33,143 bases of DNA. Origin: Bacteroidales bacterium (GTDB lineage Bacteria; Bacteroidota; Bacteroidia; Bacteroidales; UBA1402). The notes beneath the pieces were generated by a model. It had not been told where the DNA came from. It saw nothing but the letters and a program-made list of their open reading frames with translations, and ran no database searches. This document shows positions 16,688 through 30,192 of the stretch, one piece after another (position 1 is the stretch's first letter; each line of letters starts with the position of its first letter). The stretch lies in NCBI GenBank assembly GCA_017958305.1, contig JAGDCW010000174.1, forward strand, positions 1 to 33,143. The letters are read 5' to 3'. The position numbers and the translations under genes were made by a program.

Positions 16688-17221
16688 ATGAAGAACAGAA
16701 GTTTTTTATTCATTGTGGGGTTGTCACTAGTTGTTGGATTTCAATCTGTTTATGCTGAATCCATGTTTGGTAGATTCTTCCCGGAAGAGGGATATGAGGT
16801 CGCTTATCTTATTGAACCTGCATTTGGTCAGCCAGAAGGCTTTTCCATCAGTAAGAATAGTAAGGGATATACGCTAACAGTTAAAACTGTTTCGAATTGG
16901 AAAAAGGTCAATGACGAGGCCGATCGTCTCAGCAAAGAAACTGTCATCAGTATCAAAAGCACTCAATCTCTTAGCGCAGACGAGCAGCAGCGTATCCGCG
17001 AAAACAATAGGCAGGCCTTTAAGAACATCAGTAAAATGATAGTTTCTAAAATAAGAATCGAAGAAAAAGTGGTTTTTATCGGAGAAGAGACTGCACGAAA
17101 GATGATGGAGTTGTTAAAGGCTGAAGCAGAATCATCAGAACAAAATACCAATCGATTGGATGGCAATGTGATCACAATCGCTTATCCGAAAGATGGAGAA
17201 TACTGCAAAATATCATTTTGA
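16688..17221 (+). CDS. Secreted orphan protein in an AT-rich island
   Basis: A 177-residue protein with a signal peptide (MKNRSFLFIVGLSLVVGF ... VYA, cleavage near residue 24). No family is recognised. The mature part has a lysine- and glutamate-rich central helix-forming region (DEQQRIRENNRQAFKNISK) flanked by short beta-like stretches, and a single Cys close to the C-terminus. A GAGG sequence about 9 bases upstream supports the ATG. Base composition is clearly poorer in GC than in smpB before it and the M49 gene after it, and codons ending in A or T are common, which suggests acquisition or relaxed evolution. It stands alone; the facing M49 gene is on the other strand. Confidence 0.72.
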   Translation: MKNRSFLFIVGLSLVVGFQSVYAESMFGRFFPEEGYEVAYLIEPAFGQPEGFSISKNSKGYTLTVKTVSNWKKVNDEADRLSKETVISIKSTQSLSADEQQRIRENNRQAFKNISKMIVSKIRIEEKVVFIGEETARKMMELLKAEAESSEQNTNRLDGNVITIAYPKDGEYCKISF

Positions 17222-17320
17222 GAGTCTTGTGGCAAATAGCTGATACATCGTCAATAGCATAGGTTAGCCAGCGTTTTGTCATCATCGGGTTGTCCTTCAA
17301 ACATTAAAGGACACTGCTCA

Positions 17321-17352
17321 AATAAAAGAGGTCGACCTTTTGGTCGACCTCT
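17321..17352 (-). terminator. Terminator of the slyD-aroC-M49 operon
   Basis: A perfect 11-base-pair stem (17327-17337 with 17342-17352) closed by a TTTT loop. On the minus strand it is followed by TTTTATTT. It lies 22 bases after the M49 peptidase stop. Confidence 0.85.
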
Positions 17353-17374
17353 GTGCTTGATTCAATGCATTTGC

Positions 17375-19387
17375 TTATTCCTGCAGAGCAGGCAGTGTGG
17401 CATACTGCTTGGAATAGCGCAGATGTTGCTCTATGTAGCCTTCGTTGTAGTCTATCTTTACATCCACCAGTTTCTGGCCTTCATAGACGGGCTTGAAGAC
17501 CGGGTTGACAAAGCCCTTGTAGGCGGTCATGTCCAGTTTGGAGTAGCGCTCCAGGATTTCTTTGTGCAGCTCTTGGTCGATGTTGACGGCATAGGTCTCC
17601 ACCAGCAGCTGGGCAGCCTGATAATCGCCTTCCGACTTGCAGCGCTGGATTTCGGCCAGCAACTGGCCAAAGCATTCACGCAGGGCCTTGTAGTCGTGGA
17701 TATACATGTAGGTTTTGCCGTCGCGCTTGCGCAGCTCGGCCACTTTGGGACCGCCGTAGGTCAGCACCCAGTTGGCTACCAGCGCACGGTTGCGCATGTG
17801 GGCTTCTTCGATCTGGTTGCCCAATTCGATGCGGCGCAACTGGGTGAGCGCACCGTTCATCATGTATTCGTAATACTCGGCTTTGTAGGCTTCGTCGTTG
17901 GGCAGGATACCCAGCTCGACCAGTTTCTTGTCGCCCAGGAAGTAGAGGCCGAACAGATCGGCACGGGCTTCCTCCATGGTCGATTGATAGGATTTCATCG
18001 CGTTGGGGTCCACGCCGGGCAGCAACTGGCCGGAGGCATGGCCCAGGCACTCGTGCAGGTCGGTGTGCAGGTTGTCGGTGATGGAACCGTATTTGTTGTA
18101 GAGGGCGATTTCCTTCTTGCTCCACATGAACTCCTCGTTGTAGCCGCTGCCGATGGCTGCTTTGCTATAGGCATCGGTGATGTTCTCGATGGTGACCGAT
18201 TTGGAACCGTAGTCGCGGCGGATCCAGTCGGCATTGGGCAGGTTGATGCCGATGGGCGTGGTGGGGTAGCAGTCGCCGCCCAGCATGGCCACGGTGATGA
18301 CCTTGGCCGAAACGCCTTTCACCTCTTTCTTGCGGAAGCGGGGATCGATCGGGGCGTGGTCTTCAAACCACTGGGCGTTCTCGCTGATGACCTGCGTGCG
18401 GTGCGAAGCGGCCAGGTTCTTGAAGTTGACGGTGCTTTCCCAACTCGACTTGATACCGATGGGATCGCCGTAGTTTTCGATGAATCCGTTGACAAAATCC
18501 ACCTGCGACTGGGTGTCCTGCAGCCAGAGGATGTTGTACTGGTCGAAAGTGCGCAGGTCGCCGCTGCGGTAGTATTCAACCAGCTTGGCGATGGTGGCTG
18601 CCTGGGCCGGGTTCTCGGCCACGGTCTGGGCCCTTTCCAGCCAATAGACGATTTTTTCGATGGCAGGACTGTACATGCCGCCTACTTTCCAGACTTCTTC
18701 CTGGAGCCGGCCGTCCTTCTTGACCAAGCGGCTGTTCAGCCCGTAGGAGATGGGTTGGGGATCGTTGGGATCGGCCATGTCGGCATAGAATTTTTCGGCT
18801 TCTTTCTGGCTGACGTTCAGATAGTAGTTGTTGGCCGAAGTAAGCAGCAGATCTTCACCCTCTTTCTGGTTGACACGCTTGGCGGCCACCTCAGGATTGA
18901 AGATGATGGGCTCGAGGCAGACCAGCAGTTCGTCCGTGGGCAGGTCGAGCTGCTGCTGGGGCGTGGCGGCCAGGGCTTGGGCAAAGAACTCGGCCGAGAA
19001 ACCGGGTGTGAACTTGTCGGTGGCGTAGTGGTGATGGATGCCGTTGGATACCCAGACGCGCTTCAGATAGACGACGAAAGCGTCCCAGTCGTCGCCGCTC
19101 TTTTCGATGTCGGCATATTGGTAGATGGCTTCCAGGGTGTGGCGCACCAGCAGGTTGTAGCGGCAATTCTGGTCGTAGAGGATGTCGCGTCCGTAGAGGG
19201 CGGCCTGGCTCAGGTCGTAGATGAGTTCTTTCTGCCGCAGGGAGAGGTCTTCGAAACCAGGCACCTGGTAGTGCAGGATTTCCATGTCGGCGAAACGGTC
19301 GGCCTTGTAATTAAAGTCGTCTTTTGTGTTGTGCTGGCAAGCGCAGCTAATCAATGCAATCATGCTGAGGTAGAAAAGTTTCTTCAT
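17375..19387 (-). CDS. M49 family dipeptidyl peptidase III-like lipoprotein
   Basis: A 670-residue zinc peptidase. The motif HECLGH (His445-His450) has the HExxGH spacing found in bacterial M49 enzymes such as the Bacteroides thetaiotaomicron enzyme, and EEARAD further on supplies the third zinc ligand (EExxAD). Family members release dipeptides from the N-terminus of short peptides. The start MKKLFYLSMIALISCAC gives a lipoprotein signal with Cys at the cleavage region, so it is probably anchored in an envelope membrane; the longer frame from 19429 would bury that signal. It follows aroC by 41 bases on the same strand and ends at a strong terminator. Automatic annotation sometimes mislabels this family as dihydrofolate reductase; nothing of that fold is visible. 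Confidence 0.92.
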   Translation of the reverse strand: MKKLFYLSMIALISCACQHNTKDDFNYKADRFADMEILHYQVPGFEDLSLRQKELIYDLSQAALYGRDILYDQNCRYNLLVRHTLEAIYQYADIEKSGDDWDAFVVYLKRVWVSNGIHHHYATDKFTPGFSAEFFAQALAATPQQQLDLPTDELLVCLEPIIFNPEVAAKRVNQKEGEDLLLTSANNYYLNVSQKEAEKFYADMADPNDPQPISYGLNSRLVKKDGRLQEEVWKVGGMYSPAIEKIVYWLERAQTVAENPAQAATIAKLVEYYRSGDLRTFDQYNILWLQDTQSQVDFVNGFIENYGDPIGIKSSWESTVNFKNLAASHRTQVISENAQWFEDHAPIDPRFRKKEVKGVSAKVITVAMLGGDCYPTTPIGINLPNADWIRRDYGSKSVTIENITDAYSKAAIGSGYNEEFMWSKKEIALYNKYGSITDNLHTDLHECLGHASGQLLPGVDPNAMKSYQSTMEEARADLFGLYFLGDKKLVELGILPNDEAYKAEYYEYMMNGALTQLRRIELGNQIEEAHMRNRALVANWVLTYGGPKVAELRKRDGKTYMYIHDYKALRECFGQLLAEIQRCKSEGDYQAAQLLVETYAVNIDQELHKEILERYSKLDMTAYKGFVNPVFKPVYEGQKLVDVKIDYNEGYIEQHLRYSKQYATLPALQE

Positions 19388-19428
19388 ATTGTTGAATTGT
19401 TTTCGATAGACTGTTGCTAATTCTTTCA

Positions 19429-20499
19429 TTACGAGTGAATTGCCTTGTCTATTAGATAGGCGTCGAGCAGGGTGATGGCAGTCATGGCTTCCACTACGGG
19501 CAGGGCACGGGGCAGGACGCAGGGGTCGTGCCGGCCTTTGATTTGCAGACTGGCAGGCTGGCCGTCGGCGGTGACGGTCTGCTGTGGCTGGCTGATGCTG
19601 GCGATGGGTTTGAAGGCCAGGTTGAAATAGATGTCCTCCCCGTTGGAGATGCCGCCCTGTATGCCGCCGCTGTGGTTGCTGGCGGTGCGGATGCGTCCGT
19701 TGTCTGTGCAGAAGGCATCGTTGGCCTGGCTGCCGGGCAGGCTCACATCGAAGCCGCTGCCGTATTCAAAGCCTTTGCAGGCTGGGATGGACAGCATGGC
19801 GGCGGCCAGCATGGCCTGGAGTTTGTCATAGACGGGCTCTCCCCAGCCGGCAGGGACGCCTTTGACGATACAGTGCACCCAGGCCCCCAGGCTGTCGCCG
19901 GCCGCTTTGGCCCGGGCCAGTGCCTCGGTCATGGCCAAAGCTGCCTGGGCGTCGGGACAATGGAGTTCATTGCCGGCAGCGACGGCTGTGTCGAACGTAG
20001 TGCCGGAGGCCAGGCCGACGTTTCCTATGCGGGTGGTGAAGGCTTCGATGCTTATCTGTTTGTCGCGCAGTACCATCCGGGCAAAGGCGCCGGCTACGAT
20101 GCGGGCGGCCGTTTCACGGGCCGAGGCGCGTCCGCCGCCCCGGTGGTCGCGGATGCCGTATTTGCAGCTGTAGGTGTAGTCGGCATGGGAAGGCCGGTAG
20201 AGTTGGCGCAGGTTGTCGTAGTCTTCGCTGCGCGTGTTGCCGTTGCGGATGACAAAACCGATGGGCGTGCCGGTGGTGCGTCCTTCGAAGATGCCCGACA
20301 GCAGCTCCACCTGGTCGGCTTCGCTGCGGGCTGTCGTCAGGGCGGACTGCCCGGGACGACGCCGGTCCATCTCATGGCGAATCAGGTCGTAATCGACGGC
20401 AACGCCGGCCGGACAGCCGTCAATCACGCCGCCGATGGCCGGACCATGGGATTCCCCGAAAGTGGTCAGCCGGAAAATGTGTCCGAAAGTGTTGCCCAT
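19429..20499 (-). CDS. aroC: Chorismate synthase
   Basis: A 356-residue FMN-dependent lyase that makes chorismate from 5-enolpyruvylshikimate 3-phosphate, the last shikimate-pathway step. The conserved start GNTFGHIFRLTTFGESHG, the central DHRGGGRASARETAARIVAGA signature (recognisable at about residues 119-138), the GSGFDVSLPGSQ segment and RTASNHSGGIQGGISNG with IKGRHDPCVLPR are all present. Length is normal. It starts 3 bases after the stop of the SlyD-like gene, so it shares that gene's promoter. Confidence 0.97.
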   Translation of the reverse strand: MGNTFGHIFRLTTFGESHGPAIGGVIDGCPAGVAVDYDLIRHEMDRRRPGQSALTTARSEADQVELLSGIFEGRTTGTPIGFVIRNGNTRSEDYDNLRQLYRPSHADYTYSCKYGIRDHRGGGRASARETAARIVAGAFARMVLRDKQISIEAFTTRIGNVGLASGTTFDTAVAAGNELHCPDAQAALAMTEALARAKAAGDSLGAWVHCIVKGVPAGWGEPVYDKLQAMLAAAMLSIPACKGFEYGSGFDVSLPGSQANDAFCTDNGRIRTASNHSGGIQGGISNGEDIYFNLAFKPIASISQPQQTVTADGQPASLQIKGRHDPCVLPRALPVVEAMTAITLLDAYLIDKAIHS

Positions 20500-20502
20500 G
20501 AC

Positions 20503-21081
20503 TCAGTCACAATTGTCGCAACCGCAGTTGGAAGGACAGCCTTCGTCTTTGTTGCAGCCGCCTTGGCAGCCTTGGCAACCGCCCTGGCAGGGGTGGAGCA
20601 GCTGTTCCATCTCTTCGTCGGTGCTTTCCCTGACTTCGAGCACTTTGCCGATGAAGTGCAGGTCTTCGCCGGCCAGCGGGTGGTTGAAGTCCATCTTGAC
20701 ATGTTCGTCGGTGATCTCCATGACAATGCCGTCAAGACGCTGTCCGTCGGCGGTCATCATGGGCACCATCCGATCGACGGCGATGTGCTCGCTGTCGAAC
20801 TTTCCGTCGATCTCGAAAATACTTTTGGGCAACTGGGCGACATGCTCTTCCATGTACTCGCCGTAGGCTTGGGCGCAGGGCAGGACGAAATCGAAGCTGT
20901 CGCCTTGGCCGAGACCTTTGAGCCGGGCTTCAAATGCTTCGAGCATCATGCCCATGCCGAACACGAATGTCAGGGGCCGCTCGGCGGTGGCTTGTTCCAT
21001 CAGTTCGGGCTCGCTGCCTTCTTCTCCGCCCACGTAGAGGTCGTAAGAGAGGGCTACAAATTTCTTGTCTTCAATTTTCAT
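20503..21081 (-). CDS. SlyD-like FKBP peptidyl-prolyl isomerase with Cys-rich tail
   Basis: A 192-residue cytoplasmic FKBP-type isomerase/chaperone. ATG 21081 is chosen because the homologous start (MKIEDKKFVALSYDLYV) begins here and the promoter lies just upstream; the frame continues to 21201 but is not conserved-looking. The FKBP part has PLTFVFGMGMMLEAFE and AYGEYMEEHVAQLPKSIFE, interrupted by an insert-in-flap domain, and resumes at VKMDFNHPLAGEDLHFIGKVLEVRE. The last 30 residues hold eight Cys in a Gly/Gln-rich pattern (CxxxC, CxxC, CxC), in the place of SlyD's His-rich metal-binding tail, so it probably binds Ni, Zn or another thiophilic ion. It is the first gene of the operon with aroC and the M49 peptidase. 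Confidence 0.93.
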   Translation of the reverse strand: MKIEDKKFVALSYDLYVGGEEGSEPELMEQATAERPLTFVFGMGMMLEAFEARLKGLGQGDSFDFVLPCAQAYGEYMEEHVAQLPKSIFEIDGKFDSEHIAVDRMVPMMTADGQRLDGIVMEITDEHVKMDFNHPLAGEDLHFIGKVLEVRESTDEEMEQLLHPCQGGCQGCQGGCNKDEGCPSNCGCDNCD

Positions 21082-21108
21082 GGGGTGGGTATGTAATCGA
21101 TTACGAAA

Positions 21109-21140
21109 CAAAAGTACGGCAAAACGAGGGCTTTTGCAAA
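21109..21140 (-). promoter_or_regulatory. Consensus promoter of the slyD-aroC-M49 operon
   Basis: On the minus strand: TTTG (21137-21140), 20-base spacer, TACTTTTG (21109-21116). Both boxes match the Bacteroidota consensus. The start would be near 21104, about 22 bases before ATG 21081. Confidence 0.8.
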
Positions 21141-21146
21141 AAATCT

Positions 21147-21178
21147 TTTGCGATTGCGCGCGCCGGGAGTTATCTTTG
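21147..21178 (+). promoter_or_regulatory. Consensus promoter of the porin-ligA operon
   Basis: TTTG (21147-21150), 20-base spacer, TATCTTTG (21171-21178), a full match. The start would be near 21183, leaving a leader of only about 10 bases before ATG 21194. Its -33 box lies 7 bases from that of the divergent promoter. Confidence 0.85.
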
Positions 21179-21193
21179 TATCTCGTTTCGGAT

Positions 21194-25939
<4,746 letters not shown>

Positions 25940-25945
25940 AATCCG

Positions 25946-25953
25946 TATCTTTG
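25946..25953 (+). promoter_or_regulatory. -7 box (TATCTTTG) of the dapA operon
   Basis: TATCTTTG fits TAnnTTTG and lies 34 bases before the dapA ATG. The -33 region (CTTA/TTAA) is poor. Transcription would start near 25958, which supports ATG 25988 over the upstream TTG of the same frame. Confidence 0.55.
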
Positions 25954-25987
25954 CCGCTTGAATCAGAAGCTAGGCAAAACACATTCT

Positions 25988-26890
25988 ATGGAGTCTTCGA
26001 TCATCAGCAAGTTGACAGGCATGGGAGTCGCCTTGATCACTCCCTTCAGGCAGGATGACAGCATCGATTTCGATGCGCTCGGAAAGCTGGTGGATTACCA
26101 GATCCAGAACAAGGCCGACTATCTGGTCGTGCTGGGGACGACGGCCGAAACCCCGACACTGAGCAAGGAAGAGAAAGACAGTATCGTCGAGTTCGTCAAG
26201 CATCGCGTGAACGGACGCCTGCCCATCGTCCTGGGTTGCGGCGGCAACTGTACGGCCAATGTCGTCAAGGAATTGCAGACCGCCCATTTCGACGGCATCA
26301 CCGCCATCCTGTCGGTGACCCCCTATTACAACAAACCCTCGCAGGAGGGCATCTACCAGCACTACAAAGCCATCGCACAGGCCACGCCGCTGCCGGTGAT
26401 CATGTACAACGTGCCCGGCCGGACGGGCGTGAACATGACCGTGGAGACCACATTGCGCCTGGCCCGTGAATTCGACAATATCGTAGCCGTGAAGGAAGCC
26501 TCCGGCAACATCAACCAGATGAACAACATCATCAAGAACAAACCGCGCGATTTCATGGTGATCTGCGGCGACGACGGCATTGCCTTCCCTTTGCTCACCT
26601 TGGGCGCCGTCGGGGTGATTTCGGTGATCGGCAACGCTTTCCCCAAGGAATTCAGCCGCATGGTGCGCCTGGCTTTGAACGGCGATTTCGACAACGCCCT
26701 GCTCATCCATCACCGCTTCACGGATATGTTCGACCTGTTGTTTGTCGATGGCAATCCGGCCGGTGTGAAATGCATCCTCAGTGCCATGGGCTTTATCGAG
26801 AACAAACTGCGTCTGCCCCTGGTGCCGACGCGCCTGACCACCTACGAGAAAATCAGGGAGGTCCTGATGAGTTTGAGTATTAAATGTTAA
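25988..26890 (+). CDS. dapA: 4-hydroxy-tetrahydrodipicolinate synthase
   Basis: A 300-residue TIM-barrel aldolase that condenses pyruvate with aspartate semialdehyde at the start of the lysine/diaminopimelate pathway. Visible motifs: GVALITPF near the N-terminus, GTTAETPTLS (the substrate-binding loop, usually GTTGES), SVTPYYNKPSQEG with the proton-relay Tyr, YNVPGRTGVN, and the Schiff-base Lys in VAVKEASGNI. It has standard length. The gene is followed after 7 bases by pheT, so both are likely on one message. Confidence 0.97.
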   Translation: MESSIISKLTGMGVALITPFRQDDSIDFDALGKLVDYQIQNKADYLVVLGTTAETPTLSKEEKDSIVEFVKHRVNGRLPIVLGCGGNCTANVVKELQTAHFDGITAILSVTPYYNKPSQEGIYQHYKAIAQATPLPVIMYNVPGRTGVNMTVETTLRLAREFDNIVAVKEASGNINQMNNIIKNKPRDFMVICGDDGIAFPLLTLGAVGVISVIGNAFPKEFSRMVRLALNGDFDNALLIHHRFTDMFDLLFVDGNPAGVKCILSAMGFIENKLRLPLVPTRLTTYEKIREVLMSLSIKC

Positions 26891-26897
26891 GTTAGCT

Positions 26898-29348
26898 ATG
26901 AATATCTCCTATACCTGGTTGAAGGATTTCGTGAATTTCGACCTCAGTCCCGTCGAGACGGCCGATGTGTTGACCTCCATCGGTCTGGAAAACGGTCCTG
27001 TCGAGATGATAGAATCGGTCAAAGGCGGGCTGGAAGGCCTGGTCATCGGCAAGGTGCTCACGTGCGAGCCTCATCCCGATTCGGACCACCTGCATGTGAC
27101 TCGTGTCGATGTCGGGCAGGAAAGCCCTTTGGATATCGTCTGCGGCGCCCCCAATGTGGCTGCCGGCCAGAAAGTGGTGGTGGCCACCATCGGCACCAAG
27201 CTGTATCAGGGCGATGAGAGTTTCACCATCAAGCGTTCCAAAATCCGTGGCCAGGAGTCTTTCGGCATGATCTGCGCCGAGGACGAGATCGGTATCGGCA
27301 ACGACCATTCCGGCATCATCGTGCTGCCCGAGGAGGCTCCTGTAGGCATGCCGGCCAAGGAGTGGTACCATCTGGAGACCCAGGCTGTGTTGGAAGTCGA
27401 TATCACCCCCAACCGCGCCGATGCCACCTCCCATTACGGGGTGGCCCGCGACCTGTATGCCTGGCTCAAGTCGCAGGGCAAGGACGTCAAACTGACCCGC
27501 CCTTCGGTCGATGCCTTCAAAGTCGATAACCACGACCTGCCCATCTCGGTCAAGGTGGAAAACACCGAGGCCTGTCCGCGTTATGCCGGCGTGAGCCTGA
27601 CCCATGTCAAGGTGCATGAATCGCCCAAATGGCTGCAGGACCGTCTGCGCCTGATCGGGTTGCATCCCATCAACAATGTGGTGGATATCACCAACTACCT
27701 GCTGCATGAAACCGGCCAGCCCCTGCATGCCTTCGATGCCGACAAGATCAAAGGCCGTCAGATTGTGGTCAAGACCATGGGCGGTCGCAAGTTCACCACC
27801 CTGGACGGGGTGGAACGCACGCTCGACGAGCGCGACCTGATGATTTGCAACGCCGAGGAGCCGATGTGTATCGGCGGTGTGTTCGGCGGTCTTGATTCGG
27901 GAGTGACCGAAAAGACCACCTCTGTATTTATCGAGAGCGCCTACTTCAATCCGGTCTGGGTGCGCAAGACGGCCCGTCGCCACGGACTGAACACCGATGC
28001 GTCCTTCCGCTTCGAGCGCGGCATCGATCCCCACAATACCCTCTATGTCCTCAAGCGTGCAGCCTTGATGATGAAGGAATTGGCCGGCGCTGAGGTCTCG
28101 AGCGAAATCGAGGATGTGTATCCCGTGCCCATCGAGGATTTCCGTGTGACACTTAGCTACGAAAAGTGCCGCCGGTTGATTGGCAAGGATATCGAACACC
28201 AGGTCATCAAGAATATTTTGGTAGCCTTGGAAATCAAGATCCTGTCTGAAAAGGACGGCGTGTTGGAACTCCAGGTGCCCGCCTATCGGGTGGATGTGCA
28301 GCGCGATGTGGATGTCATCGAGGATATCCTCCGTATCTACGGCTACAACAATGTGGAAGTGGGCAACAGCGTCAAAAGCACGCTCTCATATACTTCTTTC
28401 CCCGACAGCCAGCGCCTGCAGAACCTGATTTCCGAGCAGCTGACCGCCTGTGGATTCAACGAAGTGCTGAACAACTCACTCACCTCGGCCGCCTATTACC
28501 AGGACGGTCAGACCTGGCCCGAAAGCCAGGCGGTGAAGGTGATCAACGCCTTGAGCCAGGATTTGAGCGTGCTGCGTCAGACCCTGTTGTTCGGCGGTCT
28601 GGAGAATATCGCCCGCAACCGCAACCGTCGCCAGAACGACCTTCGCCTCTACGAGTTCGGCGCCTGCTATCATTACCAGGCCGACAAGCGCAACGAAAAC
28701 TATGCCTTGGCTCCCTACAGCGAAGAAACCCATTTGGGTCTGTGGCTTTGCGGCGACCGTAGCGCCCAACGCTGGAACGTGGCCCAGGAACCCATGACCG
28801 TTTACGATCTGAAAGGCTATGTGCAAAACATTTTCCTGCGCCTGGGACTCAACGATTGGGTGATGGAGGAGCACGACAGCACCGATCTCTATCGTCACAG
28901 CCTGGTTTATAAGAACCGTTCCGGCAAGCTTTTGGCCCTGGTTGCCGCCGTGCATCCGACTGTGCTGGCCAAATTCGACATCGATGCACCGGTCTTCTAT
29001 GCCGACCTGGAATGGCCGCTTCTGATGAAGGCTTTGAAGAACCACAAGGTGACCTACAGCGAACTGCCCCGTTATCCCGAGGTACGTCGCGACCTGGCCC
29101 TGCTCATCGACAAAAACCTGCATTTCTCCGATATCGAGCGTATCGCCCTTGCCACCGAAAAGAAACTGCTCAAGAGCGTCAGCCTGTTCGATGTCTATGA
29201 GGGCAAGAATCTGCCGGAAGGGAAGAAGTCGTATGCCGTCTGCTTCATCTTGCAGGATGAGAACCAGACACTGACCGACAGCCGTATCGACGGCATCATG
29301 AACCGCATGATCGACAATCTGAAACAGATCGGAGCGGAATTGAGATAA
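26898..29348 (+). CDS. pheT: Phenylalanyl-tRNA synthetase beta subunit
   Basis: An 816-residue subunit of the (alpha-beta)2 enzyme that charges tRNA-Phe. Domain order is complete: EMAP/tRNA-binding OB fold at about residues 40-150 (VIGKVLTCEPHPDSDHLHV), B3/B4 editing region with VVDITNYLLHETGQPLHAFD, core region with FRFERGIDP, B5 region, catalytic-like core (SLTSAAYY ... RNRRQNDLRLYEFG), and the C-terminal anticodon-binding FDX-ACB domain (YPEVRRDLALLIDKNL). pheS is not in the window, so the two subunits are unlinked here. It starts 7 bases after dapA. Confidence 0.98.
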   Translation: MNISYTWLKDFVNFDLSPVETADVLTSIGLENGPVEMIESVKGGLEGLVIGKVLTCEPHPDSDHLHVTRVDVGQESPLDIVCGAPNVAAGQKVVVATIGTKLYQGDESFTIKRSKIRGQESFGMICAEDEIGIGNDHSGIIVLPEEAPVGMPAKEWYHLETQAVLEVDITPNRADATSHYGVARDLYAWLKSQGKDVKLTRPSVDAFKVDNHDLPISVKVENTEACPRYAGVSLTHVKVHESPKWLQDRLRLIGLHPINNVVDITNYLLHETGQPLHAFDADKIKGRQIVVKTMGGRKFTTLDGVERTLDERDLMICNAEEPMCIGGVFGGLDSGVTEKTTSVFIESAYFNPVWVRKTARRHGLNTDASFRFERGIDPHNTLYVLKRAALMMKELAGAEVSSEIEDVYPVPIEDFRVTLSYEKCRRLIGKDIEHQVIKNILVALEIKILSEKDGVLELQVPAYRVDVQRDVDVIEDILRIYGYNNVEVGNSVKSTLSYTSFPDSQRLQNLISEQLTACGFNEVLNNSLTSAAYYQDGQTWPESQAVKVINALSQDLSVLRQTLLFGGLENIARNRNRRQNDLRLYEFGACYHYQADKRNENYALAPYSEETHLGLWLCGDRSAQRWNVAQEPMTVYDLKGYVQNIFLRLGLNDWVMEEHDSTDLYRHSLVYKNRSGKLLALVAAVHPTVLAKFDIDAPVFYADLEWPLLMKALKNHKVTYSELPRYPEVRRDLALLIDKNLHFSDIERIALATEKKLLKSVSLFDVYEGKNLPEGKKSYAVCFILQDENQTLTDSRIDGIMNRMIDNLKQIGAELR

Positions 29349-29384
29349 TGACAAACAATATATAAATCGAAAAAACGAACCAAT

Positions 29385-30119
29385 ATGGGAAGAGCATTTG
29401 AGTATCGAAAGGCAAGAAAGCTGAAACGTTGGGGCAACATGTCCCGTACTTTTACGAAGATCGGCAAGGAAATCTCCAGCTGCGTCAAGGAAGGCGGTCC
29501 CGATCCCAGTTCCAATGCCCGTCTGCGTATCTTGATTCAGAACGCCAAGGCGGCCAATATGCCCAAGGAAAATGTGGAGCGCGCCATCAAGAAGGCCGTG
29601 TCCAAGGACTTCAGCGGTTATAAGGAAATGGTTTACGAAGGTTATGGTCCCTTCGGCATCGCCGTCCTGGTAGAGACCCAGACGGACAATCCCACCCGCA
29701 CGGTGGCCACCGTACGCAGCGCCTTCAACCGCTACAGCGGCACGCTGGGTACTTCGGGCAGCCTGTCTTTCATTTTCGAGCGCAAGGCTGTGTTCAAGAT
29801 CAAACCCAAAGAGGGCATGGACATGGACGAACTCGAACTGGAACTGATCGACCTGGGAGCCGATGATTTCGACCAGGACGAGGAAGAAATCGTCATCTTC
29901 GGCGCACCCGAGTCTTTCGCCAAGATCCAGAACTATCTCGAAGAAGCCGGTTACGAATTGATTTCTGCCGAATTCGAGCGTTTTGCCAACGACTACAAGG
30001 ACGTGACCCCCGAACAGCGCGAAACCATCAACAAACTCATCGAGAAGCTCGAAGACGACGATGATGTTTCGACGGTCTATACCAACATGAAGGAGGAGGA
30101 GTCCGAAGGCGAAGAATAA
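29385..30119 (+). CDS. YebC/PmpR family protein
   Basis: A 244-residue cytoplasmic protein of the YebC/TACO1 family. Members have been described as DNA-binding transcription regulators and, more recently, as factors helping ribosomes through difficult sequences. The family N-terminus is clear (GRAFEYRKARKLKRWGNMSRTFTKIGKEI), followed by NMPKENVERAIKK, the central YEGYGPFGIAVLVE and NPTRTVATVRSAFNR. The acidic C-terminal region (EELELELIDLGADDF-like) and an acidic tail (EEEESEGEE-like) are typical. It lies 36 bases after pheT with no promoter of its own visible. Confidence 0.95.
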   Translation: MGRAFEYRKARKLKRWGNMSRTFTKIGKEISSCVKEGGPDPSSNARLRILIQNAKAANMPKENVERAIKKAVSKDFSGYKEMVYEGYGPFGIAVLVETQTDNPTRTVATVRSAFNRYSGTLGTSGSLSFIFERKAVFKIKPKEGMDMDELELELIDLGADDFDQDEEEIVIFGAPESFAKIQNYLEEAGYELISAEFERFANDYKDVTPEQRETINKLIEKLEDDDDVSTVYTNMKEEESEGEE

Positions 30120-30132
30120 TTTCTCCCGGAAG

Positions 30133-30163
30133 TTTGCGTATTAGCAAATTATCTATACCTTTG
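30133..30163 (+). promoter_or_regulatory. Consensus promoter of the tRNA-Cys gene
   Basis: TTTG (30133-30136), 19-base spacer, TACCTTTG (30156-30163). Transcription would begin near 30168, about 25 bases before the mature tRNA. Confidence 0.8.
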
Positions 30164-30192
30164 CACTCGCATTTCGGAAACGGGTGCAACTT

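Noticed and set aside
17291-17313. A 7-bp inverted repeat after the orphan gene (tgtcctt / aaggaca) that might be its terminator.
   Set aside because: The stem is short, AT-poor pairing is weak and no T run follows on the plus strand.
17375-19387. Possible call of the M49 gene as dihydrofolate reductase, as seen in some automatic annotations.
   Set aside because: The HECLGH and EEARAD zinc motifs and the 670-residue length identify a peptidase; no reductase fold is visible.
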